64,000 bases of DNA from Demequina silvatica (GCF_000971215.1 NZ_BBMA01000007.1:62001-126000); one strand, 5' to 3'. Shown: positions 28,773 through 37,995, counted from the first letter of the stretch. A program made the numbers and translations. The notes: generated from the letters alone by a model not told the origin.

Positions 28773-29402
28773 GTGACTGATGCGAACGACGCTCCCCAGG
28801 CGGAGAACCAGACCCAGGCCCCGAAGCGCGCGCGCCGCGCCGTCGTCGCGGAGGACGAGGCGCTCATCCGCATGGACATCGTCGAGACCCTCCGCGAGGG
28901 CGGCTACGACGTGGTCGGCGAGGGTGCGAACGGCGAGGAGGGCGTGGCGCTCGCCCGCGAGCACAAGCCCGACGTGGTGGTCATGGACGTCAAGATGCCC
29001 GTGATGGACGGCATCACCGCCGCCGAGCAGATCGCGAAGGAGCGCATCGCGCCCGTGGTGCTGCTCACCGCGTTCTCGCAGACCGAGCTGGTCGAGCGCG
29101 CCCGCGACGCCGGCGCCATGGCCTACGTGGTCAAGCCCTTCACGCCAGGCGACCTGCTGCCGGCCGTCGAGATCGCCGCCTCGCGCTACGTCGAGATCCG
29201 CGCGCTCGAGTCGGAGATCGCCGACATCACCGAGCGCATGGAGACCCGCAAGAAGGTCGAGCGCGCCAAGGGCCTCCTCATGGAGAAGATGAAGCTCAAC
29301 GAGCCCGAGTCCTTCCGCTGGATCCAGAAGACCTCGATGGACCGCCGTCTCACCATGCGAGAGGTGGCCGAGGCCGTAATCGAGCAGATGGGCGGAAAGT
29401 AG
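28773..29402 (+). CDS. ANTAR-domain response regulator (PdtaR-like)
   Basis: A 209-residue regulator. A receiver domain (about 21-145) has acidic residues AEDE and phospho-acceptor Asp72 in VVVMDVKMPVMDG, and the Lys in YVVKPF. A coiled linker leads to the RNA-binding ANTAR helices RKKVERAKGLLMEKMKLNEPESFRWIQKTSMDRRLTMREVAEAVI. Proteins of this type bind tandem hexanucleotide-loop hairpins and prevent termination when phosphorylated; mycobacterial PdtaR (Rv1626) is the close model. The partner kinase (PdtaS) is not in the window. Confidence 0.93.
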   Translation: MTDANDAPQAENQTQAPKRARRAVVAEDEALIRMDIVETLREGGYDVVGEGANGEEGVALAREHKPDVVVMDVKMPVMDGITAAEQIAKERIAPVVLLTAFSQTELVERARDAGAMAYVVKPFTPGDLLPAVEIAASRYVEIRALESEIADITERMETRKKVERAKGLLMEKMKLNEPESFRWIQKTSMDRRLTMREVAEAVIEQMGGK

Positions 29403-29432
29403 CGCATTCTGGGCGCTGCACGCCGGGTTCGG

Positions 29433-29446
29433 TCACGAAATTGTGA
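29433..29446. promoter_or_regulatory. Imperfect palindrome upstream of the binding-protein gene
   Basis: TCACGAAATTGTGA, with TCAC/GTGA arms, about 50 nt upstream of the predicted transcription start. It resembles half of a CRP/GlxR-type site; which regulator binds is unknown. It lies in a locally AT-richer patch. Confidence 0.35.
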
Positions 29447-29479
29447 TGGACACGACGCAAATGTGTAACAGGCTCCCGC

Positions 29480-29485
29480 TAGGTT
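29480..29485 (+). promoter_or_regulatory. -10 box for the substrate-binding protein gene
   Basis: TAGGTT, giving a leader of about 74 nt. GGTTGACG at 29482-29489 is repeated inverted as CGTCAACC at 29521-29528. Confidence 0.45.
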
Positions 29486-29530
29486 GACGGGTACCGCGAC
29501 GGGGAACTCCCCTCGACGCGCGTCAACCAA

Positions 29531-29548
29531 GGCGAGATTCGTCTCGCC
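29531..29548 (+). other. UUCG-tetraloop hairpin in the binding-protein mRNA leader
   Basis: GGCGAGA-TTCG-TCTCGCC, a 7-bp stem with a UUCG loop, ending 5 nt before ribosome site GGGAGGAAG. Likely stable; could protect the 5' end or modulate translation. Confidence 0.5.
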
Positions 29549-29565
29549 GACTGGGAGGAAGAAAC

Positions 29566-30840
29566 ATGGCTCGATGGAAGCCCATCGCCAGCGGCGCGGC
29601 ATTCGCCGCGGTCGCCACCCTGTCCCTCGCCGCGTGCTCCGTCGAGGGCAGCGAGACCGGTTCGAGCTCGAGCGCCGAGGGCGCCTCGGGTGAGGGCCTG
29701 AAGGTCGGCTCGCTGCTCCCGATCACGGGTTCGCTCGCCTTCCTCGGCCCGCCGGAGATCGCGGGCGTGGACCTCGCGGTCCAGGAGATCAACGAGGCGG
29801 GCGGCGTGCTCGGGTCGGACGTGACCGTGCAGCACGAGGACTCCTCGGACACCGACAACCCGAACATCACGTCGGACTCGGTGACCAAGCTCCTCAGCGG
29901 CGGCGTGTCCGTGGTCATCGGTGCGGCCTCGTCCTCCGTGACCCTGAACGCGGTGGACGACATCACCAACGCCGGCGTGGTCCAGATCTCGCCCGCGAAC
30001 ACCGCGACGAGCCTCTCGGGCTACTCGCCGCTGTACTTCCGCACCGCTCCGCCGGACACCGTCCAGGGCAACGCGCTCGGCAACCTGATCCTTGCCGACG
30101 GCTACAAGAACATCGGCGTCCTGGTCTTCAACGACGACTACGGCACCTCGCTGCGCGACGTGGTCCAGGAGACGGTCGAGGCCGAGGGCGGCTCGCTCAC
30201 CTACGGCACCTCGGGCCAGGAGTTCGACCCGTCGGCCTCGAGCTTCGCGTCCGACGTCCAGGCGATCCTCGCGACCAACCCCGAGGCGATCGCGCTCATC
30301 GCGTTCGACCAGACCTCGCTCATCATCCCCGAGCTCGTGGCCGCCGGCTTCGACACCTCGAAGCTCTACCTGGTGGACGGCAACCTCGCCGACTACTCGG
30401 AGGAGCTCGAGGCGGGCGCGCTCACCGGCGCCAAGGGCACGCTGCCCGGCGCGAGCCCGGAGAGCGACTTCCGTTCGCGCCTCGACTCGGTCGCCGACGG
30501 CGGCAAGCTCGACGAGTACGCGTACGGCGCCGAGTCCTACGACGCGGTCATCCTCTCCGCCCTCGCGGCGATCAAGGGTGGCGCGACGGACGGCCAGACC
30601 ATCGCGGACAACCTGCCCGCCGTGTCCGGCTCGACCAGCGGCACGGAGTGCACCACGTTCGCGGAGTGCGTCGAGCTGCTCGACGCCGGCGAGGAGATCG
30701 CCTACGTGACCGTCTCCGGTGCCGGCCCGTTCAACGCGGACAACGACCCGTCGAGCGCGTACATCGGCGTGTACGAGTACGCGGACGACAACACCTACTC
30801 GCTGCTCGACTCGGTCTTCGGCGAGGTCCCCTCGGAGTGA
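29566..30840 (+). CDS. Branched-chain amino-acid-type ABC transporter substrate-binding lipoprotein
   Basis: A 424-residue lipoprotein with signal peptide and lipobox LSLAAC (Cys24), then a Ser/Glu-rich linker and a type I periplasmic-binding fold. The opening LKVGSLLPITGSLAFLGPPEIAGVDLAVQEINEAGGVLG is typical of LivJ/LivK and Leu/Ile/Val/urea/amide binding proteins. It should feed LivH-LivM-LivG-LivF encoded on the opposite strand at 31197-34850, which lie tail-to-tail with it instead of in the same operon. The ligand cannot be fixed from sequence. Confidence 0.9.
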   Translation: MARWKPIASGAAFAAVATLSLAACSVEGSETGSSSSAEGASGEGLKVGSLLPITGSLAFLGPPEIAGVDLAVQEINEAGGVLGSDVTVQHEDSSDTDNPNITSDSVTKLLSGGVSVVIGAASSSVTLNAVDDITNAGVVQISPANTATSLSGYSPLYFRTAPPDTVQGNALGNLILADGYKNIGVLVFNDDYGTSLRDVVQETVEAEGGSLTYGTSGQEFDPSASSFASDVQAILATNPEAIALIAFDQTSLIIPELVAAGFDTSKLYLVDGNLADYSEELEAGALTGAKGTLPGASPESDFRSRLDSVADGGKLDEYAYGAESYDAVILSALAAIKGGATDGQTIADNLPAVSGSTSGTECTTFAECVELLDAGEEIAYVTVSGAGPFNADNDPSSAYIGVYEYADDNTYSLLDSVFGEVPSE

Positions 30841-30866
30841 TCCCGCTCCGCTGAGACACACTCTCG

Positions 30867-30899
30867 GAAGAGCCCCGGCCCTCGTGGTCGGGGCTCTTC
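30867..30899 (+). terminator. Terminator after the substrate-binding protein gene
   Basis: GAAGAGCCCCGGCC / GGTCGGGGCTCTTC, 14-bp stem with one wobble pair and loop CTCGT, followed by T. Confidence 0.85.
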
Positions 30900-30943
30900 T
30901 GTGCTGTGGGGTGCCGGGATTGCCGGCCTGCTCCGGCGGGCGA

Positions 30944-31033
30944 TCCTGCATGCAGGCTACTTACGGCTACCGTCCTGCATGCATGCGGCCGCTCTCCTGG
31001 ATGCAGGACCGGCGAGCGAGTCCTCCTGCATCG
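30944..31033. repeat. Array of four CCTGCATGCAGG-like sites
   Basis: Site 1 CCTGCATGCAGG (30945-30956, perfect 12-bp palindrome); site 2 TCCTGCATGCATGC (30973-30986); site 3 TCCTGGATGCAGGA (30995-31008); site 4 TCCTGCATCG (31024-31033, half-site). Starts are 29, 22 and 29 bp apart. The array is 3' to both flanking genes. Confidence 0.6.
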
Positions 31034-31115
31034 CCGACCGCGTGCGGCGCCCTCCCGCGACCGGCCGGCCTGAGGCGCGCGACGCCTCGGCGCGTGTCCG
31101 CACCCACCCGGCCGC

Positions 31116-31126
31116 CGCATCGTCCC
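31116..31126 (-). repeat. Dispersed motif, copy 7
   Basis: CGCATCGTCCC in the convergent gap, 24 nt past the livF terminator hairpin in the direction of livF transcription. Confidence 0.6.
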
Positions 31127-31149
31127 CCATCCACCCCAAGGGACGCCGA

Positions 31150-31183
31150 AGGCCCCGACCCCCACGAAGGGGAGCCGGGGCCT
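31150..31183 (-). terminator. Terminator after livF
   Basis: AGGCCCCG (31150-31157) and CGGGGCCT (31176-31183) with an inner CCCC/GGGG stem, 13 nt beyond the livF stop. Confidence 0.75.
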
Positions 31184-31196
31184 CGGGAGAAGCGGG

Positions 31197-31921
<725 letters not shown>

Positions 31922-31925
<4 letters not shown>

Positions 31926-32773
31926 TCGTCGTCCTCCAGCGTGAGCTCGGACAGGTCGGTGTCGTGGTGGGCGCCCAGGTAGGCGTCCTGCACCGCGGGG
32001 TTGGCCATGACGGTGCCGGCGGGGCCCTCGGCGATGATCCTGCCCTCGGCCATCACCACCACCCAGTCGGAGATGCGGCGCACCATGTGCATGTCGTGCT
32101 CGACGAAGAGCACGGTCATGCCGTCCTCCTTGAGCTCGACGATGTGGTCGAGGAGCGACTCGGTCAGCGCGGGGTTCACTCCGGCCATCGGCTCGTCGAG
32201 CATCACCATGGTGGGCTTGGACATGAGGGCGCGCGCCATCTCGAGGAGCTTGCGCTGGCCGCCGGACAGCGAGCCGGCGTAGTCGTCGCGCTTCTCGTAG
32301 AGCTTGAAGCGGTGCAGAAGGTCGTGCGCCTGCTCCGTGATCTCCCGCTCGCGGGCCTTCCACAGCGGCGGCGCGAACGCGCGCAGCAGGTTCTCGCCCG
32401 GCTGCTCCTGCGCGCCCAGGCGCATGTTCTCGATGACCGTCATGCGGCTGAGCGCCTTGGTCAGCTGGAACGTGCGGACCATGCCCGCGCGCGCCACCTT
32501 CGCCGGCGCCATGCCGCGCAGCGGCTTGCCGTTGAACTGGCCCTCGCCCTCCTGCGCGTGGTCGAAGCCGGTGAGCAGGTTGAAGAACGTGGACTTGCCG
32601 GCGCCGTTGGGGCCGATCAGCGCGGTGATGGTGTTGCGCTGGACCTCGAAGTGGTCCACCTTCACCGCGGTGAGGCCGCCGAAGCGGCGGGTGACGCCTT
32701 CGGCGATGAGGATCGGGTCGGGCTTGGCGGCGCCCGGCTCGTGGGGGACGGAGACGAATGCGGTGTCAGCCAT
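31922..32773 (-). CDS. livG: ABC transporter ATPase, LivG type
   Basis: A 283-residue ATPase. Walker A GPNGAGKST, RTFQLTKALSRMTVIENMRLGAQ, signature LSGGQRK, Walker B MVMLDEPMAGVNP and switch His in FVEHDMHMV. The longer helical insert between Walker A and the signature is the LivG mark that distinguishes it from LivF. About 20 residues precede the core fold. Its ATG overlaps the livM stop by one base. Confidence 0.93.
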
Positions 32774-33741
32774 CAGAACGCCAGCTCCTTCTTGTTGCCG
32801 AGCACACCCTGCGGGCGGAACACCACCAGCAGCATGAGCGTCACGCCGACGAGCACGAGCGAGAAGGGCTCGAGCTCCGTGGGGGCGAGCACGTCGGACG
32901 GGATGAACGCGGAGGCGAGGCTCTTCACCAGCGTCAGCGAGGACCAGAAGAGGATCGAGCCGAGCACGGGACCGAACACGGTCGCCGCGCCGCCGAGCAG
33001 CAGCAGGGTCCACAGCCAGAAGGTGGTGGGACGTCCCATCGAGTCCGGCTGGACCGAGTTGCCCAGCGCCCACGTGATGCCGCCCAGCGCGCCGATGACG
33101 CCACCGATGATGAGCGCCTGCATCTTGTACGAGTAGACGTTCTTGCCGAGCGACCGCACGGCGTCCTCGTCCTCGCGGATGCCCTTGAGCACGCGGCCCC
33201 AGGGAGAGTTCGCCAGGCGCCAGAACAGGCCGGCGCACAGCAGCACGATGCCCCAGGTCACGGCGGTCAGCCACCACGACGACGAGCGCGAGCCGTGCAT
33301 CGAGAACGGGCCGATGTTGACGATCGCGTCGGGGAACGGCGAGAGCTCCTCGAACGGCGCCTTGTAGTCCGAGCCGCGGATGCCGCTGGAGGCGCCGGTG
33401 AGCCCCTGGAGGCTCTGCGAGCGTCCCAGGAAGCGCACCATCTCCGCGGCGGCGATGGTGACGATCGCGAGATAGTCGCCGCGCAGCTTCAGGGTGGGCC
33501 AGCCGAGCAGCACCGCGAACACCGCCGCGGCCGCGAGGCCCACGAGGATCGCGATCCAGATGGGCCAGCCCTGCTGGATGGAGATGGCGAAGCCGTACAT
33601 GCCCAGGAGCATGAAGCCCGCCTGGCCCATGTTGAGGAGGCCGGTGAGGCCGAAGTGGAAGTTGAGACCGATCGCGGCGAGCGCGAAGGCGGCCGTCGAC
33701 GGCGCGATGGCCGTCCGGAGCACGTCGAAGAGGATGTCCAT
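32773..33741 (-). CDS. livM: ABC transporter permease, LivM type
   Basis: A 322-residue permease with about nine membrane helices. GLNFHFGLTGLLNMGQAGFMLLGMY is the conserved N-terminal signature and GRVLKGIREDEDAVRSLGKNVYSYKMQAL is the cytoplasmic coupling loop that contacts the ATPases. The ATG falls inside the left copy of a 37-bp tandem duplication, so the ribosome site and start codon upstream of it exist twice. Confidence 0.92.
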   Translation of the reverse strand: MDILFDVLRTAIAPSTAAFALAAIGLNFHFGLTGLLNMGQAGFMLLGMYGFAISIQQGWPIWIAILVGLAAAAVFAVLLGWPTLKLRGDYLAIVTIAAAEMVRFLGRSQSLQGLTGASSGIRGSDYKAPFEELSPFPDAIVNIGPFSMHGSRSSSWWLTAVTWGIVLLCAGLFWRLANSPWGRVLKGIREDEDAVRSLGKNVYSYKMQALIIGGVIGALGGITWALGNSVQPDSMGRPTTFWLWTLLLLGGAATVFGPVLGSILFWSSLTLVKSLASAFIPSDVLAPTELEPFSLVLVGVTLMLLVVFRPQGVLGNKKELAF

Positions 33742-33810
33742 GTCAGCCGACCCTTTCCGCCTTGCCGAGGATGTCCATGTCAGCCGACCCTTTCCGCCTT
33801 GCCGAGGATG
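33730..33810 (-). repeat. 37-bp tandem duplication at the livH/livM junction
   Basis: Two identical 37-bp units (33730-33766, 33767-33803) followed by 7 matching bases (33804-33810). Each unit carries, on the minus strand, the last codons of livH (..LGKAERVG stop), the ribosome site GGAAAGGG and the first livM codons (ATG GAC ATC CTC). The duplication creates an 11-codon frame, MDILGKAERVG, at 33743-33778 between the two genes. Confidence 0.9.
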
Positions 33811-34850
33811 CCCTGCGGGCGGACCAGCAGCACGATGATGAGGATGCCCAGCGCGGTCGCGAACTTGAGGTCCGGCGGGAGCCACACGGTCGACACCTCC
33901 GCGACGACGCCGATGATGAGCGACCCGACGAGCGCGCCGTACGGGTGGCCGAGGCCGCCCAGCGTGACCGCAGCGAACATCATCATGAGCAGCTTGGTGC
34001 CGTCGTCGAAGCCGATGCCCTGCTGGTACAGCGCGAGCAGGATGCCGCCGAGGGCGGCGAGGCCGGCGGCCATCATCCAGACGATGCGGATGATCGAGTC
34101 GACCTTGATGCCGGAGGCCGATGCGAGGGCCGGGTTGTCGGACACGGCACGGGTGGCGCGGCCCAGGCGGGTGCGCTGGAGGAAGAACGCGACACCCAGC
34201 AGGGCCACGATCGCGATGGCCATCGAGATCAGCGTGACGTTGCCCACCGAGATGGGGCCGTACTGGACGCGCGGGTCGATCGAGGTCACCAGGCGCACCG
34301 GGCGGCCACCCATCCACCATTGGATGAAGTTGACCAGGGCGAGCGAGAGGCCGATCGAGACGATCATCTGCTGGATCATCGCGACCCGGCGGCGACGCAG
34401 CTGGCTCCAGATGATCTTGTCCTGCACCCATCCGAAGAACGTCGCGATCGCGATGCCCACAGGCGCGGCGATCCAGAACGGCCACGCGATGGTGAACTCG
34501 AACGGCAGCAGCGGGAAGGACACCGCCTGCGGGGTGGCGAGGAAGTAGGTGATCATCGCGCCGAACGTCACCATCTCGCCGTGAGCGAAGTTGCTCAGGC
34601 CGGTGGTGCCGTAGATAAGCGAAAGGCCCACTGACGCGAGTGCGAGCAGCAGGCCGAAGACGATCCCGTTGAACAGGTTCTGGATGAGGAGGTTGGTCCC
34701 ACCGGTGGTGGCCACGGTGGTCACGGCCTCCGTCTCGGTGGCGGCTTCCGCCGTCCCTCCCATGGATAGGATCGCGGTGATTCCCACCGCCGCGACCACG
34801 AAGACGAGCGCTGCACGCAGCATCGCTCGTCGGTCAAGAGTTGCCAACAC
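33780..34850 (-). CDS. livH: ABC transporter permease, LivH type
   Basis: A 356-residue permease with an extra N-terminal hydrophobic segment (about 8-30) and an Ala/Thr-rich linker before the standard LivH core. Core marks: NGIVFGLLLALASVGLSLIYGTTGLSNFAHGEMVTFGA, GRATRAVSDNPALASASGI (coupling loop) and AAVTLGGLGHPYGALVGSLIIGV. GTG 34850 is chosen for its ribosome site GGAGGGGG 4-8 nt upstream; an in-frame TTG at 34883 lies too close to the -10 box. First gene of the operon. Confidence 0.9.
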   Translation of the reverse strand: MLATLDRRAMLRAALVFVVAAVGITAILSMGGTAEAATETEAVTTVATTGGTNLLIQNLFNGIVFGLLLALASVGLSLIYGTTGLSNFAHGEMVTFGAMITYFLATPQAVSFPLLPFEFTIAWPFWIAAPVGIAIATFFGWVQDKIIWSQLRRRRVAMIQQMIVSIGLSLALVNFIQWWMGGRPVRLVTSIDPRVQYGPISVGNVTLISMAIAIVALLGVAFFLQRTRLGRATRAVSDNPALASASGIKVDSIIRIVWMMAAGLAALGGILLALYQQGIGFDDGTKLLMMMFAAVTLGGLGHPYGALVGSLIIGVVAEVSTVWLPPDLKFATALGILIIVLLVRPQGILGKAERVG

Positions 34851-34881
34851 GGGGCCCCCTCCAAGGTCAAGGTTGCGGGTC

Positions 34882-34887
34882 AACCTA
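34882..34887 (-). promoter_or_regulatory. -10 box for livHMGF
   Basis: TAGGTT on the minus strand, 31 nt before the GTG at 34850. Confidence 0.5.
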
Positions 34888-34904
34888 CCCGAGCGATGTT
34901 TCGG

Positions 34905-35315
34905 TTATGTGGCACGGCGCGGTCGAATCGCGCACGTCAGGCGCGCCACGGCGACCGTGGCGTCCGATTCGTCCGTGATTGTCACGGCGTACGACGCGAT
35001 CGTGCGTCCGCGGTGGATCGCGGTCGCCGTGCCGATGACGGTGCCCTCGCGCATGCCGCGCACGTGCGTGATGTTGAGGTCCACGCCCACGGCGATGCCG
35101 TCCGGGCCGGCATGCGCCGCGGCCGCGAGGGAGCCCAGCGTCTCCGCGAGCACGGCGGACGCGCCGCCGTGGAGGAGGCCGTAGGGTTGCGTGTTGCCCT
35201 CGACGGGCATGGACCCGACCGCGCTGTCGGGGGTGACCGTCATGATGGAGATGCCCATCCGGCTGATGAGGCCGCCCTCGGGCAGCGGCGGCAGGGCGAC
35301 GTCGGCGTCAGACAT
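34905..35315 (-). CDS. PaaI-family hotdog thioesterase
   Basis: A 136-residue single hotdog domain. The active-site helix reads QPYGLLHGGASAVLAETLGSLAA, with HGG and the catalytic Glu, and VGVDLNITHVRGMREGTVIGTA is the following strand pair. The family hydrolyses acyl-CoA thioesters, commonly aryl-acyl-CoA; the substrate is unknown. Divergent from polA with only 19 bp between the start codons, a conserved actinobacterial pairing. Confidence 0.88.
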   Translation of the reverse strand: MSDADVALPPLPEGGLISRMGISIMTVTPDSAVGSMPVEGNTQPYGLLHGGASAVLAETLGSLAAAAHAGPDGIAVGVDLNITHVRGMREGTVIGTATAIHRGRTIASYAVTITDESDATVAVARLTCAIRPRRAT

Positions 35316-35321
35316 GGAAGA

Positions 35322-35327
35322 TAGGTT
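35322..35327 (+). promoter_or_regulatory. -10 box for polA
   Basis: TAGGTT, 7 nt before GTG 35335; leaderless. Confidence 0.55.
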
Positions 35328-35334
35328 GGCACCT

Positions 35335-37995
35335 GTGAGCGAATCCACCAAGGGAACACTCCTGCTGGTCGACGGATTGTCGATGGCGTTCCGCGCCTTC
35401 TTCGGGCTTCCGGTCGAGAACTTCGCGACGTCCACGGGCGTCCCCACCAACGCGGTGTACGGCTTCACGTCCATGCTGGCGACGCTGATGAAGGACAACC
35501 AGCCCACCCACCTCGCGGTGGCGTTCGACCTGCCCGGCGGCACGTTCCGCACCGAGCGCCTGCCTTCCTACAAGGGCACGCGCGACGAGACCCCGCCGGA
35601 GTTCGAGCCGCAGGTGCCGCTGATCCGCGAGGTGCTGGGCGCGCTCGGCGTCGCCGCGGTCGACAAGCCGCGCTTCGAGGCCGACGACCTCCTCGCGACG
35701 TACGCGCGGATGGGGCGCGAAGCGGGGCTGCGGGTGCTGGTGGTCTCCGGCGACCGCGACACCATCCAGCTGGTCAACGAGGACGTGACGCTGCTGTACC
35801 CGCGCAAGGGCGTCTCCGACCTGGTGCGCTTCACGCCGGAGGCGGTCCAGGAGAAGTACGGCGTGGCGCCGCACCAGTACCCGGACATGGCCGCGCTCGT
35901 CGGCGAGACCAGCGACAACCTTCCCGGCGTCCCCGGCGTGGGACCCAAGACCGCCGCGAAGTGGATCGGCACCTACGGCGGGCTCGCCGGCATCCTCGAG
36001 CGCGCCGACGACGTGCCCGGCAAGGCGGGCGAGAGCCTGCGCGCCCACGCGGACCAGGTCCGCCTCAACCGCGAGCTCAACCACCTGCTCACCGACCTCG
36101 AGGTCGCGGTCCCTCTCGAGGACCTCGAGTACCGGGGAGGGGACTCCGCCGCGATCCACCAGGTCTGCGATGCGCTGCAGTTCCGCACGCTGCGCGACCG
36201 CCTGCTGCCGTGGGCCGTCGCGGGGGAGACCGCGGAGGCACCCACCGAGACGGCCGCCGTCGTGGTCCGCACCGAGGGCGCCGTCGAGGCCATCACGGCG
36301 ATGGCGGGCCCCGTCGCCGTCCACGTCGAGGGCCGCGGCGGAGCGGAGGCCGATGCCTGGGCCCTGGGCGTCGCGGACGCCGCCGACGCCGCGTGGGGGG
36401 TGGACCTCGCCGGGCTCGGCCCGCAGCAGGAGGCCGCGCTGACGGCCTGGCTCGCCGACCCGTCCGTGCCCAAGGTGCTGCACGCGGCCAAGGACGGCTG
36501 GCACGCCCTCCAGGCCCGCGGCTGGGACCTGAACGGCATCGAGGGCGACACCCAGATCGCCGCCTTCCTGGTCAACCCCGACCAGCGCGGCTTCGACCTC
36601 GAGCAGATCCTGCAGCGCCACATGGGGCTCACGCTCGCCTCGGCGGCCGCCGCGGGGGAGCTGGACCTGGGTCTCGGCGGCTCGGCGGCGGAGGAGGCCG
36701 GCGAGCGTGCCGCCCACGTGCGCGCCCTCGCGGCGGTGCTCGACCCGATGGTGGCGGAGCGCGGCATGGCCGACCTCTACCGCGACCTTGAGATCCCGCT
36801 CGTCACGGTGCTCGCGGGCATGGAGCACGCCGGCATGGCCGTCGACCGCGCGCACCTCGCGGGCCTCGCGGACGAGGCGCGGGCGCGCGCGGAGCGCGCC
36901 GCCGAGGAGGCGTACGCGGCCATCGGCGGGGAGCAGGTCAACCTGGGCTCCCCCAAGCAGCTCCAGGAGGTGCTGTTCGACCGCCTGGGCATGCCCAAGA
37001 CCAAGAAGATCAAGACGGGCTACACCACGGACGCCGCGTCCCTCCACGACCTCAACGAGAAGTCGCCCCACCCGTTCCTCACCGCGCTGCTCGCGCATCG
37101 CGACGCGACCAAGCTGTCGCAGATCATCGAGACCCTCGCGCAGGCGGTGCAGCCCGACGGGCGCATCCACACCACGTTCTCTCAGGTGGTCGCGTCCACC
37201 GGGCGCCTCAGCTCGAAGGACCCCAACCTGCAGAACATCCCGATCCGCACCCCGGAGGGGCACCGCATCCGCGAGTCCTTCGTGGTGGGCGAGGGGTTCG
37301 AGACGCTGGTGACGGCGGACTACTCGCAGATCGAGATGCGCATCATGGCGCACCTGTCGGGCGACGCGGGCCTCATCGAGGCGTTCGCGGCGGGGGAGGA
37401 CCTGCACCGGTTCGTGGGCTCCCGGGTCTACGGCGTCGCGCCCGAGGACGTCACGCCGGAGATGCGTTCGCACGTCAAGGCGATGTCCTACGGGCTCGCG
37501 TACGGGCTGTCGACCTTCGGGCTGTCGCGGCAGCTCGGCATCCCCGTCAACGCCGCGCAGGCGCTCGTCGACGACTACTACGCGCGCTTCCGCGGCGTGC
37601 GCGAGTACCTCGACGCGGTGGTGGAGAAGGCGCGTGTCGACGGTTACACCGAGACCATCTTCGGCCGCCGCCGCTACATGCCCGACCTCACCTCGTCCAA
37701 CCGCCAGCGCCGCGAGATCGCGGAGCGCGTCGCGCTCAACGCGCCCATCCAGGGCTCCGCGGCTGACCTCATCAAGCGCGCGATGCTCGGCGTCGAGGCC
37801 CGTCTCAGGGACGAAGGTCTGGCATCCCGCCAGGTACTTCAGGTGCATGATGAACTCGTGGTCGAGACAGCCCCCGGTGAACGCGAGGCGGTCGAGTCCA
37901 TCCTCCGAGAGGAGATGCGCGCCGCCGGCGACCTCAGCGTCCCTCTCGATGTCAACGTCGGAACGGGCGGTGACTGGCGCACCGCCGGACACTAG
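35335..37995 (+). CDS. polA: DNA polymerase I
   Basis: An 886-residue polymerase for Okazaki-fragment maturation and excision repair. The 5'-3' exonuclease domain (1-~290) has LLLVDGLSMAFRAFFGL, SYKGTRDETPPEF and SGDRDTIQLV. The middle domain keeps the fold but not the proofreading carboxylates: VAVHVEGRGG stands where active enzymes have D-x-E. The polymerase domain has motif A VTADYSQIEMRIMAHLSGD, motif B SHVKAMSYGLAYGLSTFGL and motif C VHDELVVE. GTG start set by the -10 box. Confidence 0.96.
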   Translation: MSESTKGTLLLVDGLSMAFRAFFGLPVENFATSTGVPTNAVYGFTSMLATLMKDNQPTHLAVAFDLPGGTFRTERLPSYKGTRDETPPEFEPQVPLIREVLGALGVAAVDKPRFEADDLLATYARMGREAGLRVLVVSGDRDTIQLVNEDVTLLYPRKGVSDLVRFTPEAVQEKYGVAPHQYPDMAALVGETSDNLPGVPGVGPKTAAKWIGTYGGLAGILERADDVPGKAGESLRAHADQVRLNRELNHLLTDLEVAVPLEDLEYRGGDSAAIHQVCDALQFRTLRDRLLPWAVAGETAEAPTETAAVVVRTEGAVEAITAMAGPVAVHVEGRGGAEADAWALGVADAADAAWGVDLAGLGPQQEAALTAWLADPSVPKVLHAAKDGWHALQARGWDLNGIEGDTQIAAFLVNPDQRGFDLEQILQRHMGLTLASAAAAGELDLGLGGSAAEEAGERAAHVRALAAVLDPMVAERGMADLYRDLEIPLVTVLAGMEHAGMAVDRAHLAGLADEARARAERAAEEAYAAIGGEQVNLGSPKQLQEVLFDRLGMPKTKKIKTGYTTDAASLHDLNEKSPHPFLTALLAHRDATKLSQIIETLAQAVQPDGRIHTTFSQVVASTGRLSSKDPNLQNIPIRTPEGHRIRESFVVGEGFETLVTADYSQIEMRIMAHLSGDAGLIEAFAAGEDLHRFVGSRVYGVAPEDVTPEMRSHVKAMSYGLAYGLSTFGLSRQLGIPVNAAQALVDDYYARFRGVREYLDAVVEKARVDGYTETIFGRRRYMPDLTSSNRQRREIAERVALNAPIQGSAADLIKRAMLGVEARLRDEGLASRQVLQVHDELVVETAPGEREAVESILREEMRAAGDLSVPLDVNVGTGGDWRTAGH

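Larger units (their letters stand above)
30900..31149. other. Non-coding convergent gap
   Basis: Part of a 356-bp gap (30841-31196) between two convergent genes. Short frames exist on both strands but lack codon bias or ribosome sites. The gap holds the palindrome array at 30944-31033 and one dispersed motif copy. Confidence 0.5.

Noticed and set aside
30944-31033. CRISPR-like array
   Set aside because: The repeated units are only 10-14 bp palindromes with 8-16 bp between them and no cas genes; not a CRISPR.
34905-35552. A longer start for the hotdog thioesterase extending into polA
   Set aside because: The extra 79 residues are antisense to polA; the family N-terminus matches ATG 35315.
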